Shown here piece by piece: positions 11,219 through 23,373 of a DNA stretch of 64,000 nt. The notes below the pieces were generated by a model, which was given only the letters and a program-made list of their open reading frames with translations, was not told where the DNA came from and did not search any database. Made by a program: the position numbers and the translations under genes. Each line of letters starts with the position of its first letter. The stretch's first letter is position 1. The stretch lies in NCBI GenBank assembly GCA_033964015.1, contig CM066925.1:8408435-8472434 (forward strand), written 5' to 3'. The stretch is from Scolanthus callimorphus. Taxonomy: Eukaryota; Cnidaria; Anthozoa; Actiniaria; Edwardsiidae.

Positions 11219-11477
11219 GCCCGTTCACACGGCGCGATCTTAGCTGTGATTTTTCCATCTAGATTTGGCTTTGCGATATTTGTCCGTTTGTTGGTGATTT
11301 GAAGAAATCGCACCCGCATCGCAGTGGAATTTGAACGTTCAAAACTTCTGCGACGTCGCGGCGACATCGCAAGTGAAATCGCCATAAGATCGCCGGCCGT
11401 TCACACCGCGCGATATGAGATCGCCGTGGAGTCGCCACAGAAATCACAACTAATATCGCGCCGTGGGTGAATGAGCC
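11219..11477. mobile_element. MITE-like element rich in cgatcg motifs
   Basis: The ends are imperfect inverted copies: gcccgttcacacggcgcgat on the left and atcgcgccgtgggtgaatga on the right. An internal copy of the end motif (gttcacaccgcgcgat) lies at about 11399-11414. The interior has repeated GCGAT/ATCGC words. No transposase is present. Confidence 0.55.
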
Positions 11478-13836
11478 ATAAGCGATCGCTATATATAGCG
11501 ATAACTGATAGGAAAGAAGTCCGTCATGAAAACATTTTTACCTTCCATCGCGCGGTCAGATTTTCCCTTTAAAACGCCATTATTAGGCGGGAAAATTGGC
11601 GAGCTTATTGGGCACATGGTTCCGAACGGTTAACCGACGGAGAGTCTCACTAGCATACGCAGAACACTCAAGGAAGTACGGATGGCACATGAAAAAATAG
11701 TAAATCGTCAAGTCACCGGTTCACGCACATCCGCATCCCACACGTGTCCATTGAGACGAAATGGCTGAATGCGATTTTCAACGGGCGTGGGGGGAGAGAT
11801 GTGAATTTTTTGTACCTGCCATGGCCAATTTAAGTACGTTGTTGATGGTCAACACGCCGAGCTACCGATGACCCACTACGGACGATCAGCGCGGGCAAAG
11901 GTGCAACATTTTCCTTTGTGGACGGGATGAAGAGATGTTTTCCTTGCGAACTCACAGAATAAATAACGGCTAATAACAGCACAACGGCGTTATTATGAAC
12001 TGATTCCGCACTCTTTAAGGTTATTCCCCTGTTTTGCACGGCGCACGCTGTTCTGCGCATGGACGCGCGATCAATTCGTTCGAAAATGACGCAATCGAGC
12101 GTGCGCGCGCAAGCTAAATATCCCCATTTGAGCGAGAAACACCAAGAAAAAGTCACTTTTTGGGATATTGCGCGAAAACAAGATTGGGCACCCCCATTTT
12201 TTATTTTACCATTTTGATAAGACTATCATTCCCCTGTTATAAAAAAACGTTTAAAGAAATTTCCACGACAAGTTTTTGAGCTATCGTCATAAAAAGCCCC
12301 AAAATGAGACACCAAAGACTCTCAAATTATCACGAGCGTGCGCACATTTTGCACATTTTCAAGAGTAGCGTCAACACACATAGAAAATTAAACATTCCAC
12401 TGTTCGTCCTAGGTAGTGAAGCATCCAATAGTTCTGTTTAAACTTGCAAGCGAACTGGATTGCTTCATTAGTGAGCGTTTTATCACAATTTTCTTATTTC
12501 ACGAATTCCTTCACAAAATAGCCCTCAGCCACTAAAAATGGGGTATGTTTGCGCCATCACAGTTTCTAAACGAGCATGGGCACCCCCTCTTTTATTTCAT
12601 ATTTTCATTCCTTATATCCTAAATAGTAAATAGACAAATTAAGAAAAAAATTCTACGACAAGTTTTATTTCAGGGGAATTACCTTAAGCCGATGGCGACG
12701 CATGATGTTCTTATCGTGAAGACATCCATTCTCCACCGCCGCCGAAAGCCCAGTACGTAGTGGAACTGATTTTTATTTGCCCAGAGCCCAAGTCCACCTC
12801 GACACAAATCAAAGTATGGAATATGCGAAGAGTCCAAGCAGAGCTACGTGACGCCCCCATGCATCGAAATATGTTAAATATTGCTAAATGACCACCTCCT
12901 ACTGTCCTACAAGTTTGATATCCGCCATCACACGATTATAGAAGTTGATCGAATTTATATTTATAGAAAATGCGCTTTGACTTTTCGTGACATTTACACA
13001 ATTACGAGCTAGGGTCACAATGCCGTGGACTGTATATCACACAAGGAAAATTTTGACTGTCGATTACGGCGATGATGCTATTTTACGAAAATTCACATTC
13101 CGCCGCTTTACTGGCGACAGTTGAGCAAGTTACAAATAAAGAATATTCGCCAGTGTGCGTTTTATCGATATTAAACGTTTTTATGCGAAACTGTCGAAGT
13201 TTTGATAAACTTTAAGCAAATTAAAGGGCACTTCCGGTTTCAGCCTCGTTTTCATGTAGCACGCAGAGAGCCTCTCCGCCCAAAAGCTGCAAAACGGAGT
13301 GTTGCCGTGCTGGGATTTTTTGGGACTTTTAGTAAGTTCTTTTAGGCGTTAATTCTAGCAGGTTTCTGAAGAGAAAGCTTTTGTGGGAATTAGTTCCAGG
13401 TCCAACCATAAAATGCCTGGACTATAAGCACCCAAGTCGCATTGCAGGCTCACAGAGAATAAAACGCAGTTGAAAACTCTATGTAAATTTGCAGTTTGAA
13501 TTTTTTGAAATGCAAAGAACAACAGGAACCCCTTGGGACCTACTGTATCAGCCAATCACAGCTGTTGAATGACAATAGATCCAATTGAAAACAAAGCGCA
13601 AAGGTTCCCGGTTGCGTATGGGCCTTTAACCCCGGAATGTATTATTGTGTGGTTCCAAAAAATATCCATACCCCCTCCAAGGAAGGGTGTTGAAAAGTGA
13701 CCCTCCACCCCTCTGGAAGTTCCAATGAAAAATATAGGATTTGTATGGAAAAGATCAGGTAAATTGACCCCATCCACCCCTCCGGAATTTCCAATCCCTT
13801 CCGTAGGGGAGGGGAGGGGGGAATGGAAAATTTCTA
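11478..13836. other. No gene recognised; diverged duplications
   Basis: Two related stretches lie at about 12188-12275 and 12578-12667 (gggcaccccc..tttt, then acgacaagttttt). Near 13660-13810 is a G/C-run repeat of MITE style with recurring cccctccnnggaa words. No exon-like frame is supported. Confidence 0.4.
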
Positions 13837-14169
13837 TAATAATAATAATAATAATTAACTTTATTTCATCACGGTAATAATTTCAACAAGTGTCGGTTTA
13901 CAAATTAGCCGTGCAGATATGTACTAATACTAATTTACAATAGAACAATGGATATTATTTGTAAAAATATTACTATCAATATAAATAAAATGAATAAAAT
14001 ATGTTAAAATTAATTGCTATCTATTCTACATCGTCATCTACTACTTATATAATGATTGAATGGTGGTAATCTCTCAAACGCGTTTTGAAATTGTTTAGAG
14101 AGCTACCTTCCCTTATGTAATTTGGTAGTGAATTCCATGCAGCTGCACCACGATAGGTAAAAGTCCTTT

Positions 14170-16783
14170 TCAGGGCATTTGTTCTTGGTTGGGCAGCTGC
14201 ATGTCAAATTTGCTTCCTCTAAAGTTGTATGTAGTTATGTACCCAGAGGTTAAGCAGGGATCAAGTTCAGCAATGCTTTTGGGTACTTCTTTGTGATAAA
14301 CTTTATACATGAACGATTCCAATTGTTCAGTGCGCCTTTCACAGAGTGTTGGCCACATTAAGTCTTTTAGAATATCGTGTGACCTTATTGAGTAATCTGC
14401 CTTTGTAATAATGCGCGCCGCTGTTTTGTGAGTTTTTGGAGTTAGTCTGCACGTGTTTTTGAGAGGTTACCCCATACAAGGCCACAGTAATCAAAATAAG
14501 TCTGTACTAATGAGCGATAGACAGAGGTGAGCGTTTTCAGGTCATTGGTAAGCGATCGGACTTATAAAGCATACTTAAGCCGGTTTGGACATTGGATATA
14601 ATGTGGGAGATCTGGTCATCCCACGTTGAAGACTCATCAAGGTGTACACCAAGAAGTTTAGTAGTCGTTTTGCGCTCTATAGGATTGCCATACACTTTGA
14701 GTGTCATGTTATCTGAGAATGTGATGTTTTGTCTGGTTCCCATTATCATGTAATCGGTTTTCGAGATATTACAACTTAGCCTATTGGTTTCAAGCCATTC
14801 TTCTATGGCTACAAGATCCCTGTTTAATTAGTGGTTCTATATCGCTGGTTTTGGCACCAGCCACTGTAATATATGTTTCGTCCGCAAACATACCTGGCGT
14901 CGAGTTTTGGAGGCAGTTTGGGAAATCATTCACATATATCACAAATAAAAGAGGACCTAATATAGACCCTTCTGGGACTCCGCACATGATAGGTTGTTCT
15001 TCGGACAAAACACCATTCACATAACAACTCTGTTGTCTGTTTGCGAGGTATGATTCAAACCACTTTAGTGCATTACCCTGAATACCATAACAACTCAACT
15101 TTTGCAACAGAATGGCATGGTCTACAGTATCAAAGGTCTTTTTTAGGTCAATGAAGATGTTACCGATCAGAAGCCCTTCATCGATATTTTTAAGCCATAG
15201 GTCAGTTGCAAAAAGTAGTGCAGTAGAGGTGAATGCATACTTCGGAATCCAGACTGAAATTGTGAAAGAATATTATTATCCATCTAAACGTCGATGACTT
15301 GTGTATGTACTATTCTCTCTGCTATTTTCAAAATTGCGGGCAATATTGAAATAGGTCTATAATTATCTATACTATTATCATGGGGTTGTCTGCGCAAACG
15401 TTTCTGATTGGCTAAATCGTTCGCACTCACTCCGCTTAGGCCTGAAGCTGTGTCGCCAAAAGAAGTTCATAAACGTGCAGAAAGGTGGAAATCTCGAAAG
15501 TGAGCGTGTTTTGGTTGGAAAAAATTCACCCTGGGCTAAGTTCTAACTCAAGCGATTTCTTAAGTGAGGGACAAAGCTGCCATCGCCGCCATTTTGAAAT
15601 CTCCCACAGAAACTAAAAAAGATCTCAGTCGCACAGCCGACGCTAACAAATGAATGTAATTCTCTAAAAAAAATCCTATGATAAACTAAACATTTTAAAA
15701 CAATTTTACTTTACCTGCTTCTTCTCTTCCCTTACTGAGATATGATAAGCATACAAACAGTTACGAAGTCTAATGGTTTTTCTGTGTTTGGTGTTTTCAA
15801 TTTTAGCGGGTTCTTCGGACTTAAGACAGATTTGAGAGCCGTACCCGAACTCACACGACACACGTGCGTCATTTTCTCTACCAAAATCAGGGAGACCAGT
15901 GCAAACATACTCTGGGGCTCACTTCAATTATTTCGGCATGGGGCAGGGGGTCTTTCTTGAAGGGAGGTCATTAGTAATGTAAATCAGCAGTTCATGAAGG
16001 GGGAACTCGGGTTGAATCTTCTAGCCTCACGAAGTGACGGGCTGTTTTCTTGTCTGGTATATTTCTTGCATCTGCCTTATATATCGGTGAGACTTTTGCT
16101 CTTTTCCAGTCACCAGGAAAAATTGATGTATCAAAGCTTTGATTAATGATGTCGCTAATTATCTCAGCGATGTGTGGACTGGCAAGTCTTAACAGTTTGC
16201 TTGATATCTTATCCAGTTTCGACATTACTTTGTATACATCTTCTTCTGAAACTGGGGAAAACGCAAACACGGATTGTGACTCCCGCTTAATAAAATGCTC
16301 TGGTGGGACACTATTGACTGGAATTTGGTTAGCCAGCTTTTCCCCTAATGAGCAAAAGTGCGAGTTCATTTGATTGGCTATTTCTTTTTTGTCAGTATAA
16401 GACCGACCTTCATAGAATACTTCATTTACCTGTGTAGTCTTAGTGTTACGACCTAGCGTACTATTTTTATTTTCCAAGTTTCCCTTATGTTGCAACTGTT
16501 TTCTTTGATGCTGTCATTAAAATAATTAGATTTTGCTGCTCGTACTGCGATATTAACTTCATTTCTAGCATCTTTATAAATCCGCCAATCCGACTCATTA
16601 TTCGTCTTGACGCCTGATTTTTCTAGAAAGTCCCTTTTTCTCATTTTTCGCATTAAGTTCCGAGTCAATCCATGGCGAGTATTTATTTCGCAATTTTCTA
16701 TGTTTGACAGGAGCATGCTTATCATCAACTTCAATAAAGAGAAACTTGAAAACATTCCACATTTCGTTGGGGTCAGTTGGCAC
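14170..16783 (-). pseudogene. LINE ORF2, linker and reverse transcriptase (broken)
   Basis: From 16783 downward the frames give the linker (YSPWIDSELN, then RAAKSNYFND), then the RT start (KAKVSPIYK-like text, NYRPISILPAI at about 15355). The palm follows (CGVPEGSILGPLLFVIYVND and GMFADETYIT at about 14877-15000), then LLGVHLDESSTWDDQI and a C-terminal segment ending at 14170. The second catalytic Asp of the FADD box reads Glu (FADE). The domain is split by an insert (15381-16045) and by frameshifts at several places, so no active protein is possible. Reverse transcriptase would act on the element's own RNA at the nicked target. Confidence 0.85.
15381..16045. mobile_element. Insert of about 0.66 kb within the LINE RT
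   Basis: The RT frame stops being homologous after ARNIPD (about 16045) and resumes at DNYRPIS (about 15381), so the intervening sequence is an insertion. It begins near ggggttgtctgcgcaaacg with a ctgattggct motif and ends near acgaagtgacgggctg. No terminal inverted repeats are obvious. No coding capacity is recognised. Confidence 0.65.
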
Positions 16784-17547
16784 TGAAGCCCAATGAAACG
16801 GAGTATTTTTTATGTCTTTGAGAAAACAATTCGCATCAAAGTTTTTGAATTGCCTGGTCTCTATAATCTTTGGCGCGGTCTTTACACTATTGTTCTTCCG
16901 GACAGCATAGATTAGGCTATGGTCAGATACTCCGACATGAACAACACCATGGTGCGTTAACTTTTCTGGTTCATTTGTGTAGAAATGATCGATTAACGTG
17001 CGCGATGTAAGTGTTATCCACGTGGGCTTCTGAATAGTTTGTGATATTGGTACGTTTCGGTAATGAATTTTATTTTCTTTGTATTTGCATCCATGCTGCC
17101 CGGAGTCAACATATTTGAGTTTGTATCACCTAAGAGAATACTCTCTTTGTCTTCTGAATCAAGCAATTGAACATACGTTTCAAGATTTTCTAATTGCCCA
17201 GGGTTCGGGTCTGGTCAATACAAGGTTGTAACCAGAAATGGTTTACTTTTGGGTTTAGAAATTTCGATTGTAAGTATTTCAAGATCGAAAGAGTCTAGAT
17301 CATGTCTTACTTTATAATTCAAAGTAGATCTAACATAGAGCGCTACATCACCTCCATTACTATTTCTATCTTTCCGTACTATCTGGTAGCCCTCTATGTC
17401 AATTTCATTGTCCCCTATTTTGTCAGCAAATCTGGTTTCGTTTATGGCCATTATATCGATATTCTTGTTTAGCAGAATGACCGATAGCTCATCAAGATGC
17501 TTTGGGATACTCACCACATTTAATGCTGCGAGTTTAAAGCCCCTCAT
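16784..17547 (-). pseudogene. LINE ORF2, APE-type endonuclease (decayed)
   Basis: The N-terminal frame (17215-17547) shows LNVVSIPKHLDEL, IDIMAINETRF and GGDVALYVRS, the usual blocks of the apurinic endonuclease domain of non-LTR elements, with the active-site Glu in NETRF. The C-terminal block with SDHSLIYAV lies at about 16905-16940 in a shifted frame. This domain would nick target DNA for target-primed reverse transcription. Frameshifts separate the two parts. Confidence 0.85.
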
Positions 17548-18126
17548 TCTAGGAATTGGATAGTGAGCCTTTGGAGCATCGCTGTTTACCTTTCAATGCG
17601 AGTTGATTAGCGAACTTAAGGAGCTGCCTACAATTTTTTCTCCGGCTTGACCACTTGACTTTATACGATTGTTGCTCCGCAATGCAAAAAGCTATTAAAC
17701 TAACTTCGACCACTTACTGGAGAAAGATTGAAATTAGTAGTGATGTATTTTTTATTGTTATAGGAGTTACCATAGAAACGTTACAGGGGGAGCACACTTT
17801 TGATTGACAGGCACCTGAAGTGCTATTCGTTCTAAACTTTTGAAATAACACACTGAGCCTTACTCCTTACACATTTGTCTAGACCTACACGAAGTTTAGA
17901 CGGCATTCACCAAGCCGATTTCAAATAATTCAAGGCGACTTTTTTAACTGTAAAATTCTACTTTTTTTGCGCGTCGTCCAGTATTCATGGAATATACTTT
18001 CTTTTTTCTACCAAATTAATTATAAGTTTCTGACTGCCACGTATTCCCAAGATATTCAACTACAACTCTACCAATTTGACGTCCTAAAAGTGGTTGTGAT
18101 TTTCCCTGACAACATAAACGCAAACT

Positions 18127-19078
18127 TCAAGTTTTAGGGCGATTTCGCAAACCACACTTCTGAACACGAAAAGGCTTCACAATGCGATTCTGGTAGCGAA
18201 TTTTCTTCCTACTCGCACTACCAGCATGATTTAAATGTAAACACTTAGGATTAAGATGATCTTCTACAACATTAGAATTCAGAGAGAACTGCCAACCATT
18301 CTGGTTGCAAAATGTCCTGAGTAATTTATTAGTCTCTCTTACCCCATTATTTGCATCTGTGAAGTCTGTTTTTGTGGTTATGCCTGAAATGGCGATACTG
18401 GTGTGAGGTGACTCAGACTCGATTTTGCGCCCAAGATCGTGATCCGTTTGCCACTGTCTGTGGCCCAGCTTTACGAAGATCATTGGTACCGATGTGTAGC
18501 ACCACCTTATCCGGCTTCTTACGTAGGATGGTTTAACGAAGTCGCCCATGTCCTCTATACTTTCACCAGCAAAGGATTTCACAGTAACACGTTTGGCTGC
18601 GTTAGACATTTCCCATCCCTTCACGTTTTAATTATTGAATCCCCTGCTACAACCACCTCCTGCCTTTCCGCTCAAACGCCGCGCCGTGAGTGTCGTTATG
18701 ACTTGAGGAGGCAGGGGCAGGCGTTTCTTCGGCGAAGCTTTGTTAGCCGTTTAGTTTTTTTGTTTCAATTTCTTCTTTCGTTTCGAGCTCGCGGGTTGCG
18801 GGTCTGGCGCGTCTGTGTCATTGACATTGGCATCTACAGGCTCGATTGGCTTCTCTGCTGGGCTGTTCACCGACGGACTATGATTCTGTGGATGTTCCGT
18901 AATATATTTGTTTTTGAGAGTCTTCAACGATTGAGATCAAAGATGAGTTCTCTTTACGAAGCCTGATGATTTCGGTGGTTGTTTCGGAATGCTTCGCTGC
19001 ATCGCTGGCATGGATTTGCATGGGAATTTTAAATGTCGGATTCAAATTGATCTGCTTCTCTAGCTTCTCTACTTCCAA
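18127..19078 (-). pseudogene. LINE ORF1, coiled coil plus SGNH hydrolase (decayed)
   Basis: The N-terminal part (18878-19078) is helical with EVEKLEKQI and RLRKENSSLISIVED, a coiled-coil pattern. A linker rich in Ser, Pro and Lys follows (about 18640-18880, ending near SKRKKKLKQKN). The C-terminal part has RVTVKSFAGESIEDMGDFV, then in another frame KVVLHIGTNDLRKA (GTND block), SPHTSIAISGITT and HLNHAGSA. These are SGNH/GDSL hydrolase landmarks known from ORF1 of CR1-type elements. Its enzymatic target in retrotransposition is not established. At least one frameshift lies before the GTND block. Confidence 0.8.
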
Positions 19079-19229
19079 TTTCAGCTTTCAAGTTCCGATC
19101 TCATGGTATGACATCCTTTACATCCGCTACCTCTGGCATGTGGATTGCTAATTCTTCGACATCAGAAGACTAGCAGTGAATTCGGAACCACACATTTAGT
19201 TTATGTACTTTAGTTGATTTAGTTGATGT

Positions 19230-20452
<1,223 letters not shown>

Positions 20453-20552
20453 NNNNNNNNNNNNNNNNNNNNNNNNNNNNNNNNNNNNNNNNNNNNNNNN
20501 NNNNNNNNNNNNNNNNNNNNNNNNNNNNNNNNNNNNNNNNNNNNNNNNNNNN
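20453..20552. other. Assembly gap (100 N)
   Basis: Exactly 100 undefined bases, the conventional placeholder for a gap of unknown size. It sits at the end of the zinc-finger array, where repeat collapse is likely. Confidence 1.
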
Positions 20553-21653
20553 AAAAGTGTGAGACGTGAAAAAAAGGAAATAAAAAGTGTGCTCGTTCGT
20601 AAAATATTGTTCTTGCCCCTCGAATAAGATCCATATCTTCGCGCCACCGTGTAATATTCTCTATGTATGCCCGGCAAACAATATTTCAGGCGAAGGCAAT
20701 GGCAATATATGAAAGGTAGGCATGGAATACATGCCAACATCTTTAAGTGCCCATTTGAAGCTCTCAAGAAGTGAGTAACACTAATTTATGATAAAGCCCC
20801 CCGGCGCAACTTTTCTTGTATTACCTGCAACAGACGTGCGGGAAAAACTCGCACTAACTTCTAGCAGCGCTATATCAAATTCGCTACTAACAGTCGACGG
20901 GAAATGACCTGCTAAAATCACCAATTTTCAAATAGTAAAGTCAGTTAACTCAGAAAAAAAGTATTTTTGTTTGGCAGAGACTCTAATGGCTGAAGGGCGC
21001 AAATAACTATTTCCTACTGGATCCTTCTTTGAGATATATTTTATCCTATCTCCAACAACGACAACGACCTTTTTGCACTCACAATTACAAACTTCTTTTC
21101 TGATCTTTTCGTACATATGATTTTGTGAGAATATTAGGTAATAAAACGTGTTAAGTGTAGAGTACTACGCAAACTACGCAAAATAACCATCAAGGCTAGT
21201 ATCTTTATAGCTCTTAGTATATTAGGCTAAGTCACGGTTGTTTTGGACAAAATTATAATAAAGCTCAGTTTTCACACTCTAAAGAATGATACAAAGTAAT
21301 TGGTAAACGAGTAAATCCATTCCCGAGTCAATCCGAGTCCGGTCAAATCGAGCCCGAGTCAAATTTACGAGTCAATGATAAAACTGCAATATGTATTATA
21401 CTGATTTAGAATTTGAATCTAGGGCTCCAGTAATTACACTTTTATTTTCGACTAGAATGCATACATCGATACTGTATAACACTTTGACTGTGGCCCGTCG
21501 TTTGCCCTCTTATAGCCTGAGCTAATCTGCATTACAAGTATTTTAAAAATACCAACTAGCATTGCAAGTCAGCTGAAGTCAGGCCTTTCATTCTCATTAA
21601 AGAATTAATTATAATTGATATGCTATATAGTATTTTCACGCGCTTTTTGAAAC
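20553..21653. other. No gene recognised; half foldback next to the gap
   Basis: At about 20590-20667 lies one arm of the foldback seen complete at 25157-25300 (cgtaaaatattgttcttg, then ccaccgtgtaat), in reverse orientation. A gagtc-rich stretch at about 21318-21370 recurs inverted at about 23709-23775. The rest is AT-rich with no supported exon. Confidence 0.5.
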
Positions 21654-21659
21654 CGCAAG

Positions 21660-23367
21660 TACGGAAGCCGATGAGGGTCACGAGTTGTCGCTGCAGAATT
21701 GTCGCTGTTCAGTTGTCGCTGCAGAGTTGTCGCTGCAGATTTGTCGCTATGGATCTACAGGGGGAGGAGAGGGGTGCGAAATTGTATTTATAGCTGTATG
21801 AATACAGGGAACGCCATTGCTACTTGTGGAAAGGGGGTAAGGAGTCGTTAAGCTGCGGAGCTAGTTGTCGCTGTCGAGTTGTCACTGCCGAGTTGTCGCT
21901 GCGGAGTTGTCGCTGCCGAGTTGTCGCTGCAGAGTTGTCGCTGCAGATTGTCGCTGCGGAGTTATCGGCTGCGGAGTTGTCGGCTGCGGAGTTGTCGCTG
22001 TCAAGTTGTCGCTGTCGAGTTGTCACTGCCGAGTTGTCGCTGCCGAGTTGTCGCTGCGGAGTTGTCGCTGCGGAGTTGTCACTGCCGAGTTGTCGCTGCG
22101 GAGTTGTCGCTGCGGAGTTGTCACTGCCGAGTTGTCGCTGCGGAGTTGTCGCTGCGGAGTTGTCACTGCCGAGTTGTCGCTGCGGAGTTGTCGCTGCGGA
22201 GTTGTCGCTGCCGAGTTGTCGCTGCGGAGTTGTCGCTGCGGAGTTGTCGCTGCAGAGTTGTCGCTGCAGAGTTGTCGCTGCGGAGTTGTCGCTGCGGAGT
22301 TGTCGCTGCAGAGTTGTCGCTGCAGAGTTGTCGCTGCGGAGTTATCGGCTGCGGAGTTGTCGGCTGCGGAGCTGTCGCTGCGGAGTTGTCGCTGCGGAGT
22401 TGTCGCTGCAGAGTTGTCGCTGCGGAGTTATCGGCTGCGGAGTTGTCGCTGCGGAGCTGTCGCTGCGGAGTTGTCGCTGCGGAGTTGTCGCTGCAGAGTT
22501 GTCGCTGCGGAGCTGTCGCTGCAGAGTTGTCGCTGCGGAGTTATCGGCTGCGGAGTTACGGCTGCGGAGTTGTCGGCTGCGGAGCTGTCGCTGCGGAGTT
22601 GTCGCTGCAGAGTTGTCGCTGCGGAGCTGTCGCTGCAGGGTTGGCGCTGCCGAGTTGTAGGTGCGGGGCCGTCGCTGCCGAGTTTTCGTTGTCGAATTGT
22701 CCGCGAAGTTTTGCGGTTTTTAAGCTTCCAATTTCAAAAAATGCGCTGTGAAAATCGTCGCCTTTCCGCATGCACTGTTTCTTCAAACTTCAATGGCAAA
22801 AGCGATTAGGCATGGCACGGCACGGCACGGCTATAGGCACGGCACAATTAACCGTTAGGACACCGACACGCAACTAACTTTACGCTGCAGTCGTACGAAC
22901 TGTGCTCCATTACAATCCAGATGCTGAGAAATAATAGGATTGCCGTTGGCAAAAAAAAAAAAAAATTCTCGAGAGGATACTCCAAAAGAGTACCACGATC
23001 AATTGCAGTTACGGTTCCGACCTTGATTACGGCGGGTTTCTTTTGTGCATTTTCGGAAGCGACAACTCTGCAGCGACCAACTCGACAGCGACAACTCGAC
23101 AGCGACAACTCGACAGCGACAACTCTGCAGCGACAACTCCGCAGCGACAACTCTGCAGCGACACTCTGCAGCGATAACAATGCCCTACCCCCTCTCCCTT
23201 TGAAGGGTTGACGTTTACCTATAGCCTAATATACACCAGCCATCAAGACAATTTTGCACTATCCACCCCTGTAACTATAGCGACAAATCCGCAGCGACAA
23301 CTCTGCAGCGACAATTGAACAGCGAAAACTCCGCAGCGACAACTCGTGACCCTCATCGGCTTTCGTA
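21660..23367. mobile_element. TIR element carrying a 14-bp minisatellite, 6-bp target duplication
   Basis: The outer ends are inverted copies: left TACGGAAGCCGATGAGGG, right end reverse-complemented TACGAAAGCCGATGAGGG, and both continue with tcacgagttgtcgctgc. CGCAAG occurs immediately outside each end (21654-21659 and 23368-23373), a candidate 6-bp target duplication. Homology between the arms continues inward for about 240 bp, through the minisatellite borders. The left arm holds a long minisatellite block and the right arm (23060-23175) about eight inverted units. The centre (about 22700-23060) is unique, with a short cacgg run. No transposase is encoded. Confidence 0.8.
21864..22690 (+). 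repeat. 14-bp minisatellite (gttgtcgctgcgga), nearly 60 units
   Basis: The unit gttgtcgctgcgga varies mainly at two positions (gcgga, gcaga, gccga) and sometimes inserts a base (gttatcggctgcgga). Because 14 is not a multiple of three and the unit has no stop, all three plus frames stay open for 270-310 codons. They read the same 14-residue motif (AELSLRSCRCGVVA) in different phases; the minus strand is also largely open. These frames follow from the repeat and are not called genes. Confidence 0.9.
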
Positions 23368-23373
23368 CGCAAG

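Larger units (their letters stand above)
13837..19180 (-). mobile_element. CR1/L2-like LINE with SGNH-hydrolase ORF1, decayed
   Basis: Reading the minus strand gives ORF1 (coiled coil, Ser/Pro-rich linker, SGNH hydrolase), an inter-ORF stretch of about 0.6 kb, then ORF2 with an endonuclease and a reverse transcriptase. The 3' end is gatgaaataaagttaatt followed by an (ATT)n tail at 13837-13857. This order is known for CR1/L2-type non-LTR elements whose ORF1 carries an esterase domain. The copy is almost full length but dead: several frameshifts, an insertion inside the RT and an altered catalytic box. The 5' boundary near 19180 is approximate. Confidence 0.85.

Noticed and set aside
21824..22809. 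Three overlapping long frames of 278-314 codons
   Set aside because: They are forced by the stop-free 14-bp minisatellite and encode the same motif in three phases; treated as a repeat.
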